A DNA stretch of 64,000 nucleotides from Lumbricus rubellus (GCA_945859605.1 OX243815.1:25212613-25276612); one strand, 5' to 3'. Shown: positions 12,641-25,385, counted from the first letter of the stretch. Translations and numbers: made by a program. Notes: generated by a model not told the origin, from the letters alone.

Positions 12641-13149
12641 TCTTGCAAATGTGTAATATAATTGGATATTTATATATTGCCACTGATGTTGAACTCTTCA
12701 GAGGGCACGCGTGTCCACCTATAAGTCTTCCGATGAATTAAGGCTATTTATTTTGGTCGTATTTATCATGAATATCTCGGTGACTATAATTCGAGTGTTT
12801 CAGCCTAGTCACTTCTACCTCTGATCACATCATCAGTCTCATGAAATCTGATAAAGAAAATTGGTCTCCATTACAAATAGCTCTCGGCTCTCGGCGTTAT
12901 CTTTCTCTTTCTCCTAATTAATCGTCCTTTGCTGTGGGTCCGTCGTTCCGAAAGCCCTTCTCCGCCCTTCTCCGCCATTCTCCGTTCTTCTCCGCCTGTG
13001 TGTGGAAACAGTCGATGGTCCTCTTCCATTTACACCGAGTCTTATCGTTGCAATCGCAAAGACCCGAGAAGCCTCTCACAGATAACTCTGTCCGTATACA
13101 ATCGATATAGACGATTGGCGCTATACAAATAAAGCAAATAGACGATTCC

Positions 13150-13400
13150 TTCTCCTTCTCCTCCTCCTCCTCCTCCTCCTCCTCCATCTTGTAATGGATC
13201 TCTAATCTTCATCTTTCGAAGACCATCAACGAAACGCTTGATGCCATAAAAGCGGCGTCGGCGGGTGAGGAGGGGTGGTGGACGTGGTGTGTGGCGACGG
13301 TGGGGGGTAGGATGGGGTAGGGTGATGTGGGGTGGGGTAGGTAGAGTAGGGTGGAGTGGGGTGGGGTGGTCAGCGTCCCGCCGCCTGTGATCAACTTCTT
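13150..13400. repeat. CTC tract and GGGGT-rich stretch
   Basis: A (CTC)n run at about 13155-13185 and a GGGGTGGGGTAGG-type G/T-rich stretch at about 13265-13375. A GGCGCTATACAAATAAA tail-like motif lies at 13117-13133. Confidence 0.7.
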
Positions 13401-13674
13401 CAGTTGACCTGATGAATGATTGATTGGTTGATTGTTTGATTGATTGGTTGGTTGATTGATTGATTGAACATTTGTCTTCTGGGAATGCGACAGCTTCATG
13501 TGCTTACATCTGTGCATCGCAAACGCAAACATCGATGTCGAATGCACATTTAAAGCGCATTTGCGTATAACATTCACTTGATATGCATAAATAATAATAC
13601 TAAAAATAGGCTTACTAATTATTATTATTATTGTATTCATCATCATTATCACCATCACCATCATTATCATCCAT

Positions 13675-13780
13675 CAGCAGCAGCAGCAGTAGCAGTATAG
13701 CAGTTGTAGCAGCAGTAGTAGTAGTAGGCCCTAGTTGTTGTTGTCGTAGTCGTAGCCTAGTTGTAGTGATAGTAGTAGCC
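13675..13780. repeat. CAG/TAG/TTG trinucleotide tracts
   Basis: Short imperfect trinucleotide runs with no coding support. Confidence 0.7.
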
Positions 13781-13799
13781 TCAGTCGGTCTCGCGCAAA

Positions 13800-15620
13800 G
13801 GAACTGCCAATTGGTTGGTAAAATGGTCCTTCACAGAAAAATCTCTTGTTGATTCCCCCTCTCCTTGCCACTCCCATTTTCTTCTTTCAATTCCTCTGCC
13901 TTTCTTCTTTTTTCCCTGCCTTCCTTCTCTCATTGACTACGGATCAGGATTCAGGAACCCATTGCACTAACTAATTCAATATTATTAATTAGATAGCGCC
14001 ATAACCAGATAATACTAGTTTGCATGTTCCTACATGCCAAAAGTGACTTACATGAGATTAGTAAAAGGATAATTTATTTCAACATGAATTTCCATTACAT
14101 CAGAATAGTCGAGCTACATGTATATGCGCATGAATGGATCGTGGACGTATTTCTCGATTGTTCTTTTCCATTTCACGAACAAGTTGTTCACGAGCCAGAA
14201 TCGTGCATGCACTGGCTGCTGGCCACAGCAGAATAACTCATAAATTACCGGAAGCGAACTAAGCCGCATGGACGCACGGGAAATTTCCCAGAAGGCCTTG
14301 CAGCTTCGCAAATGGTCGTGTGTGTATACCCGCCTGCCTGTCTGCCTGACAGCTTGCCTACTACAGTCTGTCTTTGACATGAGACGGAGATGCCTGTCTC
14401 TTTCTCCTCCTTTCGCTTATTAGGTTTAGTCTAATTCTTCCTCGGTCTTCCCTCTGTCTCCTGTGACATGTCACAGATGAACACACAGCACACTCAGTTC
14501 GTAATTTAACTTTCGCTTGCGTGACCTTCTGCTAAGCTCATTCGACTTCGCTTATTCATTAAAATGCACGGCTAACCACAGACCATATTAAGTCTTGTGA
14601 CGACGACGAAGACGACGATATTGCAAATAACTGCTGTACACGTAATCACGCATAGTAACAATAATAATTGTGTATTATTATAGATATTTATTGCGACATG
14701 TAGCCTACCATTTGAATTTATTTATTTCCGTTGTGCGTGCCTCTGCGTGTGTATTTGTTTGCTTGAAATATGCAAATTAAATGAGTATACGCATAGAAGA
14801 CATGCGTGATAATTCATCATTTTTGGCGTTTGAACATGTAGCATGCAAGCAGACGATTAATTCCTGAAAAATTGAGAAGATGATGATATGGCTGCAGTGC
14901 TGCAGGACACGAACTCAGTCGAAATTTACGGGCGGCTTAGATCTATACGAACACGCACACATATAGATATACAACCCACATAAAGATAAACAAAAGATAT
15001 AACATATGTAAACCGTAAATCCATAGATGAAATTAATAATTATATAGAACTATGCATGTTTGTGTATCTTTGTAACCACCCGAAGGCTCGATACACTGTA
15101 TACGGAACTATAGGAGCTACATAACAGGCTGTACAGTATGCAAATCCTTCAACATGTGAATGACATGCATCTCCAAGAGAACGACGATTTAATCTTTCAA
15201 ACTTGAGAACTTAACAGATAAACCGAAATGAATAATTTATACGTCCCATTCATTAGGCCTACTTCCCAAAAAAGAGTCAGTATAATATATATGTAGAGTT
15301 TCATGACTATAACGTTCCTTCATTAAGTCCATCGGATTGAATTAATTCAACTGATGACTGCAATTAAATAATCTCGTCTAAATCTGACACGTGTCACCGA
15401 TTAATTAAGGACATAACATCTGATTACGAATGACGATTTATTCTGGCGTAGCAGAGAGCAAAATATTTTTCGGCAGAAATAAGAAGTTTGAACGTATATG
15501 GTAAACAATAATACAACCCTCTCTAGTCTACGTCGGCGCACGTGTGCCTCATAACGAGATATTCATGCATGTACAATTGTACATTTATTGGTCATGTTGG
15601 CTTGATAAAATCAAACTAAC
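13800..15620. other. Non-coding DNA, nothing recognised
   Basis: AT-rich DNA with no gene, RNA or transposon end that I can support. Confidence 0.4.
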
Positions 15621-15634
15621 GATCACGTTGCAAC

Positions 15635-16040
15635 ATAGAGAGACAGACAAACAGACAAACAGACAGACAGACAGACACAAAAACAGGGACAGACAGTCCG
15701 ACATACAGAGACAGAGAGACAGAGACAGGCATGCTGTAGAGAGTCAGAGAGGACCAGATAGACAGACAGATATAGAGACTGACAGACACAGATAGACACA
15801 GACAGATACAAACACAGACAAACACAGACAGACACAGACAGGGAGACAAATAGAAAGTGTGAGACTGAGACAGGCAGAGAGTCAGAGAGGGCCAGATAGA
15901 CAGACAGATAGGGAATGACAGAGATAGACGAGGCAAAAGATACAGACACAGGCAGAGAGACACTGCAGATAGAGAGTAAAAGACAGCAACAGAGACGGAC
16001 AGACAGACAGACAGACAGAGACCCAACAACACACAGGCAG
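15635..16040. repeat. Degenerate CAGA (ACAG) microsatellite
   Basis: Tetramer-derived array of ACAGACAGACAC-type units with two near-identical internal segments (AGAGTCAGAGAGG...CCAGATAGACAGACAGATA at about 15738 and 15879), showing segmental duplication inside the array. Confidence 0.9.
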
Positions 16041-16507
16041 ACCGACAGTGACTCGTCAAGAGCTGCACTGATGACGTATATTGTGGCCATTTCGATAATG
16101 TTCCGTGTCTAGTAAATCTGCATGAATTGCGCTGACCATGCAGACATCGCGCACCACACAGAGGTCAAAAGGTCAGAGGTCAGAGGTCGGCTTCAGACTC
16201 ATAGATGGCGGATCACGACGGACACGTCTGAACACTCGCTCTTTGATCATTTTCGCCTCTCTCCCTCCCTCTGTCCACCCTCCGTGCCTCCATTTGCCCT
16301 AATCTTGTCCAATTTTCCGCCGCGGGTCCAGTTGCTTAGCAATGCAAATGACCGAGTCTTCTTCGATGTGTCGGGGGGGGGAGTGGTTGTGGGGGATACG
16401 ATGGTCTGGCACTACTACTACGTAATGCAACGAGTGCGCATGCCCAGCGCCGACAAATCTCATTTTCGACTGCGTTCCGTCATGTTTCATGCATAGAGGG
16501 CGCAAGC

Positions 16508-16532
16508 GAGGGCGCCGATGATTGGCGCCCTC
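16508..16532. other. GC-rich hairpin
   Basis: The inverted repeat GAGGGCGCC...GGCGCCCTC has a 9-bp stem and a 7-nt loop. No T-run or other terminator feature follows. Its function is unknown. Confidence 0.7.
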
Positions 16533-16769
16533 ACACCGTTCAAAAATAGAATCAAACGCCCTCTGGCGTTGAGTTATTGTGGCCACCGTCGCCGGATGTG
16601 CTCAGACGACTCCTCGTCTGCTGCTATAGCTTGCCTCGACTCCATTCACGCACAACGATATAATAATAGGCCTATGTTAGAGAGTCGATTGCATTAGACA
16701 AGTGAAAGTCATTGTTTACGCAGGCCTTTGTTTATTTTTCATTGTTATTTTGGTGCCATCGAATATATA

Positions 16770-17772
16770 GGGTGTCTCGATAGGTCGTGAACGATTTTGA
16801 ACGCAGACAAATATATGTTATACACAATATAATGTGGAAAGTTTTATACTGGCGGATAGGTTATTCAAATGAAAATGTTAATATGAAAAAATTAGATCAC
16901 TAGCTCACTTAATAAAATTGTAGCGCCCATATCCGTGACGTCATCAAATTCGTGCCAAATAAACGTCAAGTTAAGCCGACGTTTTAAGGTGTTCAGTGTC
17001 TGGGGTTCGGGTTCGGCATAAACAGTTGATTGACAAAACCTCATATCATTCCAACTAAAACTTCAGTCACTTCGACTTATTACAGCAATGAGATACAGGA
17101 GAAAGAGGTCATACCCACATTCCAGCGAAGTGAAGTAGCCTATGCGCTCAGTTCACGTAATAATGGCGAAGGATTATTTCAACAGGACGGTGCACGACTG
17201 CACGTGCACACACATCAAAGGCCTCAGTCGAATGATTGAACAAGAATATCAATGGATAGCCTACATCTCACCGAGGGACTGGCCGCCTAATTCGCCGGAT
17301 TTGTCACCAATGGAAAATGTTTGAGTACTATGGCAGCAACTGTTTATGCCGATACCGAACCCCAAACGACCTTAAAACGTCGGCTTTGTAAGGCATGGAC
17401 ATCAATAGGCCTACCTCTGACAACTCTGAAAAATCTATTTGCTCGATAACTAATCGGCTTAAGGCTGTAATAAAGAGTAAAGGAAACATTATTAAATACT
17501 AAATGCTAATTTGTATTAATTAATTATGTGTGGATTAACAATGATGGTCGTACAGTATTGTTTGCGGCTTAACTTGACGTTTATTTGGCACGAATTTGAT
17601 GACGTCACGGATATTGGCGCTACAATTTTATTAAGTGAGCTAGTGATCTAATTTTTTATATTAACATTTTCATTTGAATAACCTATCCGCCAGTATAAAA
17701 CTTTCCACATTATATTGTGTATAACATATATTTGTCTGCATTCAAAATCGTTCACGACCTATCGAGACACCC
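16770..17772. mobile_element. Tc1/mariner-type element with about 210-bp inverted repeats
   Basis: The element begins GGGTGTCTCGATAGGTCG and ends with the inverse CGACCTATCGAGACACCC. It is flanked by TA dinucleotides, the standard Tc1/mariner target duplication. The inverted repeats extend about 210 bp (to near 16981 and from near 17565). The right arm also carries a second, inner inverted copy of the AAGCCGACGTTTTAAGG segment near 17380. Inside is a short decayed transposase, so the copy is non-autonomous. Confidence 0.85.
17140..17327 (+). pseudogene. Decayed Tc1/mariner transposase C-terminal part
   Basis: Two overlapping frames carry mariner/Tc1 signatures. One reads GLFQQDGARLH, like the second catalytic Asp region (QQDGAP-H). 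The other reads RDWPPNSPDLSPMENV, like the WP-NSPDL-P-EN region that carries the third catalytic residue. The two pieces are in different frames and the N-terminal half is missing, so this is a fossil. It sits centrally between the element's inverted repeats. Confidence 0.8.
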
Positions 17773-18004
17773 TATACTATATGTCGTGAGCGTGTTTTGT
17801 TCTTGCAGCCAAGTGTGTCAGTTGTGCGAACTTCAGACTCATTTTTAGCTGAAGTGTATAAATTTATGGCTTTACATTCATACAAGTAGCCTATGTATTT
17901 ATGTATGTTCGTAATATGGATCTATTTCTGCATATGAAATGTATAGTGTGCATTGTGTATATTCAGGTATCTATGTAGTCAAGTACGTATCACGTGTATT
18001 TGTG

Positions 18005-18430
18005 TATGTATGTTTATAATTCATGTGTGTGCATAACTGTGTATGTAGTATGTATGTATGCATGCATGTATGTATGTATGTATGCATGCATGTATGTATG
18101 CATGCATGCATGTATGCATGCATGTGTGTATGTATGTATGTATGTATGTATGTATGTATGTATGTATGAATGTATGTATGTATGTATGATTGTGTGTATG
18201 TATGCATGTATGTATGTATGTATGTATGTATGTATGTATGTATGTATGTATGTATGTATGTATGTATGTATGTATGATTGTGTGTATGTATGCATGTATG
18301 TATGTATGTATGTATGTATGTATGTATGTATGTATGTATGTATGTATGTATTTATGTATTTATGTATATATGCATGCATGTATAATTGTATATACATGTA
18401 TGTAGCTATGTATGCATGTGTGACTGTGTA
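18005..18430. repeat. TATG microsatellite
   Basis: A roughly 400-bp (TATG)n array with TGCA-containing variants. It contains a duplicated block around GATTGTGTGTATGTATGCATG (18188 and 18277). Long open frames on both strands are artefacts. Confidence 0.95.
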
Positions 18431-18624
18431 TGTAATGTATGCTCTCTATTTGCATAGACCTTCTTTCGATCCTTTGTTTCCATCCAGAAGTCCCACCTTA
18501 CAAAGAGGAGACGGTTGTCTGCTGAGTTGTGTTGAGTGCGGGTGGGGAACAATGCTGGAGGAACTTCAATTAGACTAATTAGTCATGCACAGTTCCATGA
18601 CCATGATAGGAGACACACGGCTAG

Positions 18625-19075
18625 AGGGAGATAGGAGAGAGAAGCAGAGAGAGACAGAGAGAGAGACAGAGAGACAGAGAGACAGAGAGATAAAGAGACA
18701 GAGACAGAGACAGAAGCAGAGAGACAGAGAGACAGACAAACAGACAGAGAGGGAGATAGAGAGAGGGAGGGAGGGAGGGAGAGACAGAGACAGAAACAGA
18801 AACAGAAACAGAGAGACAGAGAGACAGACAAACAGAGCGACAGACAGAGAAAGAGAGACAGAGCGACAGAGAGACAGAGAGATAAAGAGACAGAGACAGA
18901 AACAGAAACAGAGAGACAGAGAGACAGACAGACAGACAGAGAGGGAGAGAGGGAGCGATGGAGACAGACATAGAGGCAGAGAGAGAGACAGACAGACAGA
19001 GAGCGGGAGAGACAGACAAACAGAGGGAGGGAGGGAGGGAGGGAGAGAGAGACAGAGAGACAGAGAACTTGAAGA
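18625..19075. repeat. GAGACA/GACAGA microsatellite
   Basis: A purine-rich array of GAGACAGA units, with GGGA tracts at 18765-18782 and 19027-19042, in at least two diverged copies of a larger block. Confidence 0.93.
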
Positions 19076-19374
19076 CAGAGAGCTTGAAGATGTTCGTACG
19101 CATTGAACGCCTCTTCAGCAAATTAACATCAAGTACAGTTTTCTACAAAACAGTTTTGCCCTCAGTAACAAACTAACGATCGGTTGAAGAGAGGAATGGA
19201 GAGACACTGAGGCACACAGTTACAGGTACACACAGACATACAGGCGGAGGTCTTACAGTTACACGGAGAGGAATATTATGTACTTGTTGAAATCAGAGAC
19301 CCTTATAAAGACAAGCCGCCGGACGAAAATCAGTTTCAGATTCATGAAATATGAAGACTTTGTGTGAATGAGAC

Positions 19375-19394
19375 ATACAGACAGAAAGAAAGAA

Positions 19395-19473
<79 letters not shown>

Positions 19474-19515
19474 AAGACAGAAAGACAGACAGACAGACAG
19501 AAGACAGACTGACAG
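19375..19515. repeat. ACAG tetranucleotide microsatellite
   Basis: Almost pure (ACAG)n over about 120 bp, with AAAG variants at both ends. Confidence 0.95.
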
Positions 19516-19739
19516 ACAGACAGATAGACATAAACAGAGACTGTGTTCACTACAAATTACGCCTATGCAAGGTAAAAGGCAGCACTATACAAGTATCACT
19601 CGCCCTTATAAATAGTTACCTATGCAATTGAGACTGAAAGGGTCAGGGAGGCAGACAGGAAAAAAGTGCTGAAAATACAGAAAGAGATACATGGAGAGAG
19701 GTTTAGCGTGAGCGAGCAAACAACCGAGACATATGTGAA

Positions 19740-19992
19740 ATAGAGACAGACACACAGACAGACAGAGACGGAGAGAGAGACAAAAAGAGGCGGAGAGAAA
19801 AACAAAAATATACAGATAGTCAGGCAGACAAAGACAGACAGACAGGGACATACAGACAAACACAGAGAGACAGACAGATAGGGACAGAGAGACAGAAACA
19901 GAAAAACAGAGACAGACTGTCAGGCGTGGAGAGAGCCTGTACGAGACGGAGAGAGAGACAAAGAGGAAGAGGAAGAACAGATACAGAGAGAC

Positions 19993-20049
<57 letters not shown>

Positions 20050-20110
20050 GGGACTCAGAGAGATAGACCAAGACAGACAAACAGATAACCAGACAGACAG
20101 AGACAGAGAA
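19740..20110. repeat. Degenerate ACAG/GAGA microsatellite
   Basis: A third tetramer-type array with interruptions. The 19375 and 20020 segments share pure ACAG cores. Confidence 0.9.
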
Positions 20111-20194
20111 AGAGCTAACATCCTAATGACATCACAATCGAAAGTCTTGTTTATTTAATCCATCATACATATAATACATATATATATATCTCTA

Positions 20195-20414
<220 letters not shown>

Positions 20415-21141
20415 TCTCTCTCTCTGAGTCCCTGTCTGTCTGTCTCTCTCTCTGTATCTATATATATTGAATATATATATATATATATATATACAGAACA
20501 TATACATATCATACCCATCATGTATATCTTCACCAACCGTTGTTGTACTTAAATCACCTCGTCAGCGTTTATTGACCTTCGTCGGTTTATTTACCCATAA
20601 CAGCGCACTAATCCTCCAGATAAACATACACACGCATATGGTATAACCTTGCGACGCCCAATACACCAGCCAGCTAATCATTGTTCGCTGCCACATATAA
20701 TAATTATTATATATCATAAATATAAATTTTTATCAGTATAGACGCATGTGTAGGCCTACAGTGTGTGTGTGTGTTGGTGCGTGTTCATTCTGCACATGCG
20801 TTTGTCTGTATTAATGTATGCTATACGTTTGTCAGTGTGGTATACCATGTGTGTATGTGTTCGACTGTTCGTGCACAAGCAGACAAACATGCAATTGTTC
20901 ATATGGTTTGCCCCTTTTTTCAATGTTGCAGAACACACAACTATTATTTTCGGCTTCGTTTTAGTATCGTGGCATGATCTTGTGCATTTGATCCAACTCT
21001 ATGAGATACATGTACAGGTTATTAGTTTTACATTGAATGGTGGAGTTCACGACTAATAGAATGAATAATGGATGATATGACATTATCCTGTAAAAAATAC
21101 AGTCTGTATGTGTGTGCTGTGTGTGTAGGTGTAGGTGTAGG

Positions 21142-22628
21142 CACGGGCGTCCGCAGCGGGGCGCAAGGGGGCGCAAGTGCGCCCCTCTGGATTTTTCGCA
21201 TAGTTGCACATAAATTTAGATTATTTGGTTGTGATTGTTATAATAGTATACAACGCGATTTTCAATCTGATTATCGATTGGTTCTACAAGATGGACCTAC
21301 AGGGTGGGCCATAAAAAGTAACCCCCTAAGGTTTTTTGCCCATATCTTGACCAGAAGTAAGAATTTTGAAATGAAATTTTGCAGGCTTATAGACAATTCA
21401 TATTTACACACAATGGCCAGATTTCATCAAAATATTTCAAATACAACAAAAGTGATGCCACTTTTAGGGAAGCCACCCACCGTTTTTTGACGATTCAAAA
21501 ACGAAACGCAACAAAAACTAGGTTTTTTGCCAATATCTTGACCAGAAGTAAGAATTTGTGAATAAATTTTACAGGCTTACGAACAATTCATATTTACACA
21601 TGATGGCCAAATTTCATCAAAATATATCAAAGGGAACAAAAGTTATGCCACTTTTAGTGAGACCACCCACCGTTTTTGATGATTAAAAAACGAAACGCAA
21701 CAAAAAGTAACAAAAACACGATTTTATTAAGTCTCATCTCAAAAACTGTTGTCAAATGAACTTGGTAGTGCTTCACAACTTGTGTTTAATGTGCCCACCA
21801 CCAGTGCCAAAACTTCTTTTGAGTCTCTTTGCAAAGTTCTTGATGGACATGTTGATTAGTCTGACAGACGCCGTATTTATCAATTTGTTTGTCATCTTGC
21901 TATGTGACTTCTCAGTGACTTGCAGCTACGATGGCACTCTGTTTCTTTTTTAAATAGTATTAATAATGATCATCTAGCAATATGACGGCTAATTGATAAC
22001 AATTATTTGAGATGAGACTTAATAAAAATCGGGTTTTTTGCTACTTTTTGTTGCGTTACCCTACTGAATCGTCAAAAAACGGTGGTGGCCTCACTGAATG
22101 TGGTATAACTTTTGTTCTGTTCGAAATATTTTTATGAAATCTGGCCATCATATGTAGATATGAATTGTCTTGAAGCCTATAAAATTTCATTTCGATATTC
22201 TTACTTCTGGCCAAGATATTGGCCAGAATAATCGAATTGATTTTTAAAACGTTTTGTTGCGTCGCGTTTTTGAATCGTCAAAAAACGGTGGGAGGCCTCA
22301 CTAAAAGTGATATAACTTTTGGTCTGTTTGAAATATTTTGATAAAATCTGGCCATCATGTGTAAATATGAATTGTCTTTAAGCCTGTAAAATTTCATTTC
22401 GAAATTCTTACTACTGGCCAAGATATGGGCAAAAAACCGTAGGGGGTTACTTTTTTTTGGCCCACCCTGTATATATCTTTACTTGGGCGCATAATGTATA
22501 GGTATATAGGCTATTCTCTAGCGGTAGGCCTAATATGGAAATTAAAACTGTCACTCATTAAATTTAGACCATGTGACAATTATTTAAAAGTTTGCGCCCC
22601 TCTAGAAAAATTCCTGCGGACGCCCATG
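21142..22628. mobile_element. hAT-type MITE, split by a nested mariner-type element
   Basis: Outer ends read CACGGGCGTCCGCAG and CTGCGGACGCCCATG, a near-perfect inverted repeat, flanked by GGTGTAGG (21134-21141) and CGTGTAGG (22629-22636), a 7-of-8 target duplication. Removing the nested element (21300-22469) leaves a MITE of about 317 bp. It landed inside a TG-rich microsatellite, whose two halves lie at about 21110 and 22640. Confidence 0.75.
21300..22469. mobile_element. Mariner-type long-inverted-repeat element, copy 1
   Basis: Starts CAGGGTGGGCCA and ends TGGCCCACCCTG, with TA on both sides. Each arm holds about two tandem units of roughly 180 bp (a GCCATATCTTGACCAGAAGTAAG-like motif recurs with an ACGATTCAAAAACGAAACGC motif), so the element can fold into a long hairpin. 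The centre (about 21750-21860, minus strand) retains a short Gly-Gly-His-containing stretch like the C-terminus of Tc1/mariner transposases. It is non-autonomous. Copy 2 lies at 41758-42891. Confidence 0.85.
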
Positions 22629-22639
22629 CGTGTAGGTAT

Positions 22640-22862
22640 GCGTGTCTGAGCGAGCCTGTGTGCATGTGTGTTTAGGTATTTGTGTGCGTGTGCGTGCGAG
22701 CGTGTGTATGTGTGTGTTTATTTGTGTGCGTGTGTGTGTGTGAGTGTATGTTTGCGCGTTTGTGCGCCCGTCTGTGTGTGCGTGTGCGTCGATGCGGTTG
22801 TTGTGCGTGCTTGTGTGTTTGTGTGTGTTTGCGTGTGTGTGTGTGTGTGTGTGTGTGTGATA
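22640..22862. repeat. TG-rich microsatellite
   Basis: Interrupted (TG)n/(TGCG)n directly upstream of the SUEL exon. Frames running through it into the exon are artefacts. Confidence 0.9.
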
Positions 22863-22941
22863 ACAATGGTTTGTGCATGGTTCTATGGTAATTGTCTCTA
22901 TCATTCTTTGATTGTATTGTCTTCAAAAACAACAACAACAG

Positions 22942-23226
22942 TCTCAAAAGACTACTGCAACATGGAACTCTTCAACGCCACCTGTCGACAGGATGAGGCG
23001 ATCATCATCGAAAACGCTCGTTACGGTCGAATGAGCATCGGACGATGCATGCGTGAGTACTACGGATTCCAGGGATGTGCAGCGGATGTTCAACGGTTCC
23101 TCGATAGCAAGTGTTCCGGAAGACAGGTCTGTCGGTTCCAGGTTCCGGATCCGGTTCTTTACGACATGAAACCGTGTCCCGTTGACTTCACTTCCTACCT
23201 GGAAGCGACCTTCTCCTGCGTTCCAG
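22942..23226 (+). CDS. SUEL-type galactose-binding lectin exon of a type I membrane protein
   Basis: A 285-bp exon with acceptor AACAACAACAG and donor G|GTAGAA, phase 1 at both ends. It encodes about 94 residues of a SUEL (sea urchin egg lectin/rhamnose-binding) domain: YCNMELFNATC at the start, an NARYGRM strand, C-MREYYGFQGC, the V-RFLDSKCSGRQ-C motif, and a final YLEATFSC. The eight cysteines fit the family's disulfide pattern. The domain lies outside the cell and is known to bind sugars in related proteins such as latrophilin and EVA-1. The next exons encode a CUB domain and a membrane anchor. A signal-peptide exon must lie upstream, but I could not find it in the window. Confidence 0.88.
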
Positions 23227-23469
23227 GTAGAAAGAACATTGAGTTGCAGCAACGGTATAAATAATGAATCATTTGGCAATAGTTTTTGGTAAAATATTGC
23301 ATGCGAAATTGCAATTGCAAGAAAAATTACAGACAGTCTTCTTAGAAATATATATCTAGATTCTAGATCTTAGAAATATATATATATATATATACATCTT
23401 ATAAATATATATCTAGATCTTAGAAATATATATATATACATCTTAGAAATACATATTATATATAGGCTA

Positions 23470-23758
23470 CACCGTGATTCAATAAAAACTAAGTCAGATT
23501 GTTTTTCATATATCTGCAATGCCTGTTAATATATCAAGCCAAACTTTTTCAAATATTTAGAGAATTTGACCATTAATATGATTCCAAAATTTCACGAGAT
23601 AAAGTTGAACGGATAAAAAGATAACATTTTCTCATGAAACTTTGGAATCCTATTCTTGGTCCAATTCTCTAAATATTTGGAAAAGTTTAGCATGATATGT
23701 TATCAGGCATTAGAGATATATGAAAAACAATTTGGCTCAGTTTTATTGAATCACGGTG
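23470..23758. mobile_element. Palindromic mariner-type MITE
   Basis: A 289-bp element starts CACCGTGATTCAATAAAA and ends TTTTATTGAATCACGGTG, flanked by TA on both sides. The two arms are imperfect inverted copies along almost the full length (for example CTCTAAATATTTGG against CAAATATTTAGAG), so it folds back completely. It sits in the intron between the SUEL and CUB exons. Confidence 0.88.
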
Positions 23759-24360
23759 TAAGCTTATACGTCGGTCTTTCGTCTGTGAATCGTGAGTTAG
23801 AATGATCCCAGTGCTTCAGATGATTCAATGTCAAATTATTGATTAAGAAATCCTGTAACTATATACAGGATAAATGCATCGCGTCTAATACCTGATGACT
23901 GACATTTACATGGTGCAGCCTCGAGCCTGGAAGAGGATATAATTATGCTGACGAGTAATGCTCACATTTAGCGATATATGGTGAATGATTATGATTAGTA
24001 AGTATAGGCCTACACAATACATGTATGTCAGCAATTGTGTATATTTCTGAGAATCAAGTCCATTGAATCCAGACTGGTTTGGCACATGCACGGTGGTTAC
24101 AGCACGAAGTATTTAATACACGACGTCTAAGAGATGCAAGATTTGTTTCTTAAGCGGCAATAAGACAACTTTATATACTCACCACAGAGTTTCAGTGCTT
24201 CGTGTGCATGCCAATGTTGCATGCTGCGCTTGCCTAGTAATAATCGATCATACTTGCCTACGTATAAAATGACATTGTCAACTTGACTCCAAATCATCTG
24301 GTCTATTTCTGCAACTTGACTGCAAGACTATTCCATGAATCATTTAATCATTCTTTTCAG

Positions 24361-24372
24361 AATTCAAAACGT
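24361..24372 (+). CDS. Candidate 12-nt microexon between SUEL and CUB exons
   Basis: Twelve bases (AATTCAAAACGT) sit between a strong acceptor (CATTCTTTTCAG) and a consensus donor (GTAAGT). The length is a multiple of three and it would join the phase-1 SUEL donor to the phase-1 CUB acceptor without shifting frame, adding four residues to the linker. The splice signals and phase fit are visible in the sequence; use as an exon is inference. It may be alternatively spliced or simply a chance pair of sites. Confidence 0.4.
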
Positions 24373-24500
24373 GTAAGTTAGACGTTTGGTGTAGACTGTA
24401 GACTGTAGGCCTACACGCATTTTAATATAATAAAAAAAATTTAATCGAAAAAGGTAAACATGCTGAGCTGTTCCAACCTCAATTGTTATGCTTTTTACAG

Positions 24501-24938
24501 TTGCCGTTGGTGAGAAAGTTACCTGTGACCCAGGCAAGCCGTTGCGAATCTTCAACGCAACGGGATTCCTATCGACCGAGTTGGCGGAGGAGAGGGGCTA
24601 CGGCAGCCCTCACTGTCCCTGGATGATCGAGGCGATGCCCGGTCAAAGGATCAACCTCACCCTGTACAACTTCGGAACTCTGACTAAAGGAGGAGGAGGA
24701 GGCCCCTCGACAGCGGACGTTCAGGGGGGTGCTGCCTTCTATGGACCCTCGCGCCCAGATGTCTGCTTCGAGGTGGCGGTCGTGACGGACGGACGAGACG
24801 GTAAGAAGTCGATCACGGTCTGCGGTGGAGACCAGAGAGAGACGGCCGCCTTCTGGTCGAGGTCACACATCGTGCGAATCGAGATTCCAAACCCAAAGCT
24901 ACTCAAAACCATCGGTGCCTTCATCATCAGATACAAAG
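24501..24938 (+). CDS. CUB domain exon of the SUEL/CUB membrane protein
   Basis: A 438-bp exon with acceptor GCTTTTTACAG and donor G|GTATAA, phase 1-1. It encodes about 145 residues with CUB features: an early Cys (VTC), a Y/HCPWMIEA-type segment (the C-W-I strand), PGQRINLTLYNF, then DVCFEVAVVTD, a TVCGGD segment and a closing RIEIPNPKL-GAFIIRYKG strand. A Gly-rich insert (KGGGGG) lies in the second quarter. CUB domains are extracellular beta-sandwiches used in protein binding. The donor leads into a 22.4-kb intron that carries the Polinton. Confidence 0.85.
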
Positions 24939-25164
24939 GTATAACACATGCATACGTGCACACACACATGCACACACGCACACGCATACACTCACACGCA
25001 CCGTCTCAAATTGCTGCTTTACTATATAGTCACTTGTAGCGTATACCACCCGACTGACTGAACGGAATGGGTGAATTTATAACATATTGTCTGATGAAAA
25101 TAACTGAACGATAAAGGCCTATAAATACATTTCGATTGCTGACGATCATTCGTGATTGTGAATG

Positions 25165-25385
25165 TGCCTTATATTACCGATGGGTCGCGGGTTCGAACCA
25201 ACCTCAAACCACTCCGTGGAGTGCGTGGCAACCTGGACAAGTTGTTCACCCACAACTATAGTCTTTGAGGAAGGCATTAGGGAAGCCAAGCCACCTCACT
25301 CATCTTGTTTCCGAATGGCAGAAAAGCCATTGAACTGCTGCTTTTGGTAGAGAAGTCATCGATTATTATTATTATATAAAATACA
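25165..25385 (+). repeat. tRNA-derived SINE remnant
   Basis: GTCGCGGGTTCGAACC at about 25187-25202 matches a pol III B-box (GGTTCGAANCC). The 150 bp that follow look like a SINE body and end in an AT-rich (TTA)n tail. The A-box side is missing or diverged. Confidence 0.5.

Noticed and set aside
15616..20121. Long Cys/Leu/Ser-rich or Arg/Thr/Asp-rich frames on both strands
   Set aside because: All are translations of CAGA, GAGACA, TATG and CA microsatellites.
22668..22941. Extension of the SUEL frame upstream with a Cys/Val-rich N-terminus
   Set aside because: This part is TG microsatellite and intron. The AACAACAACAG acceptor marks the true exon edge.
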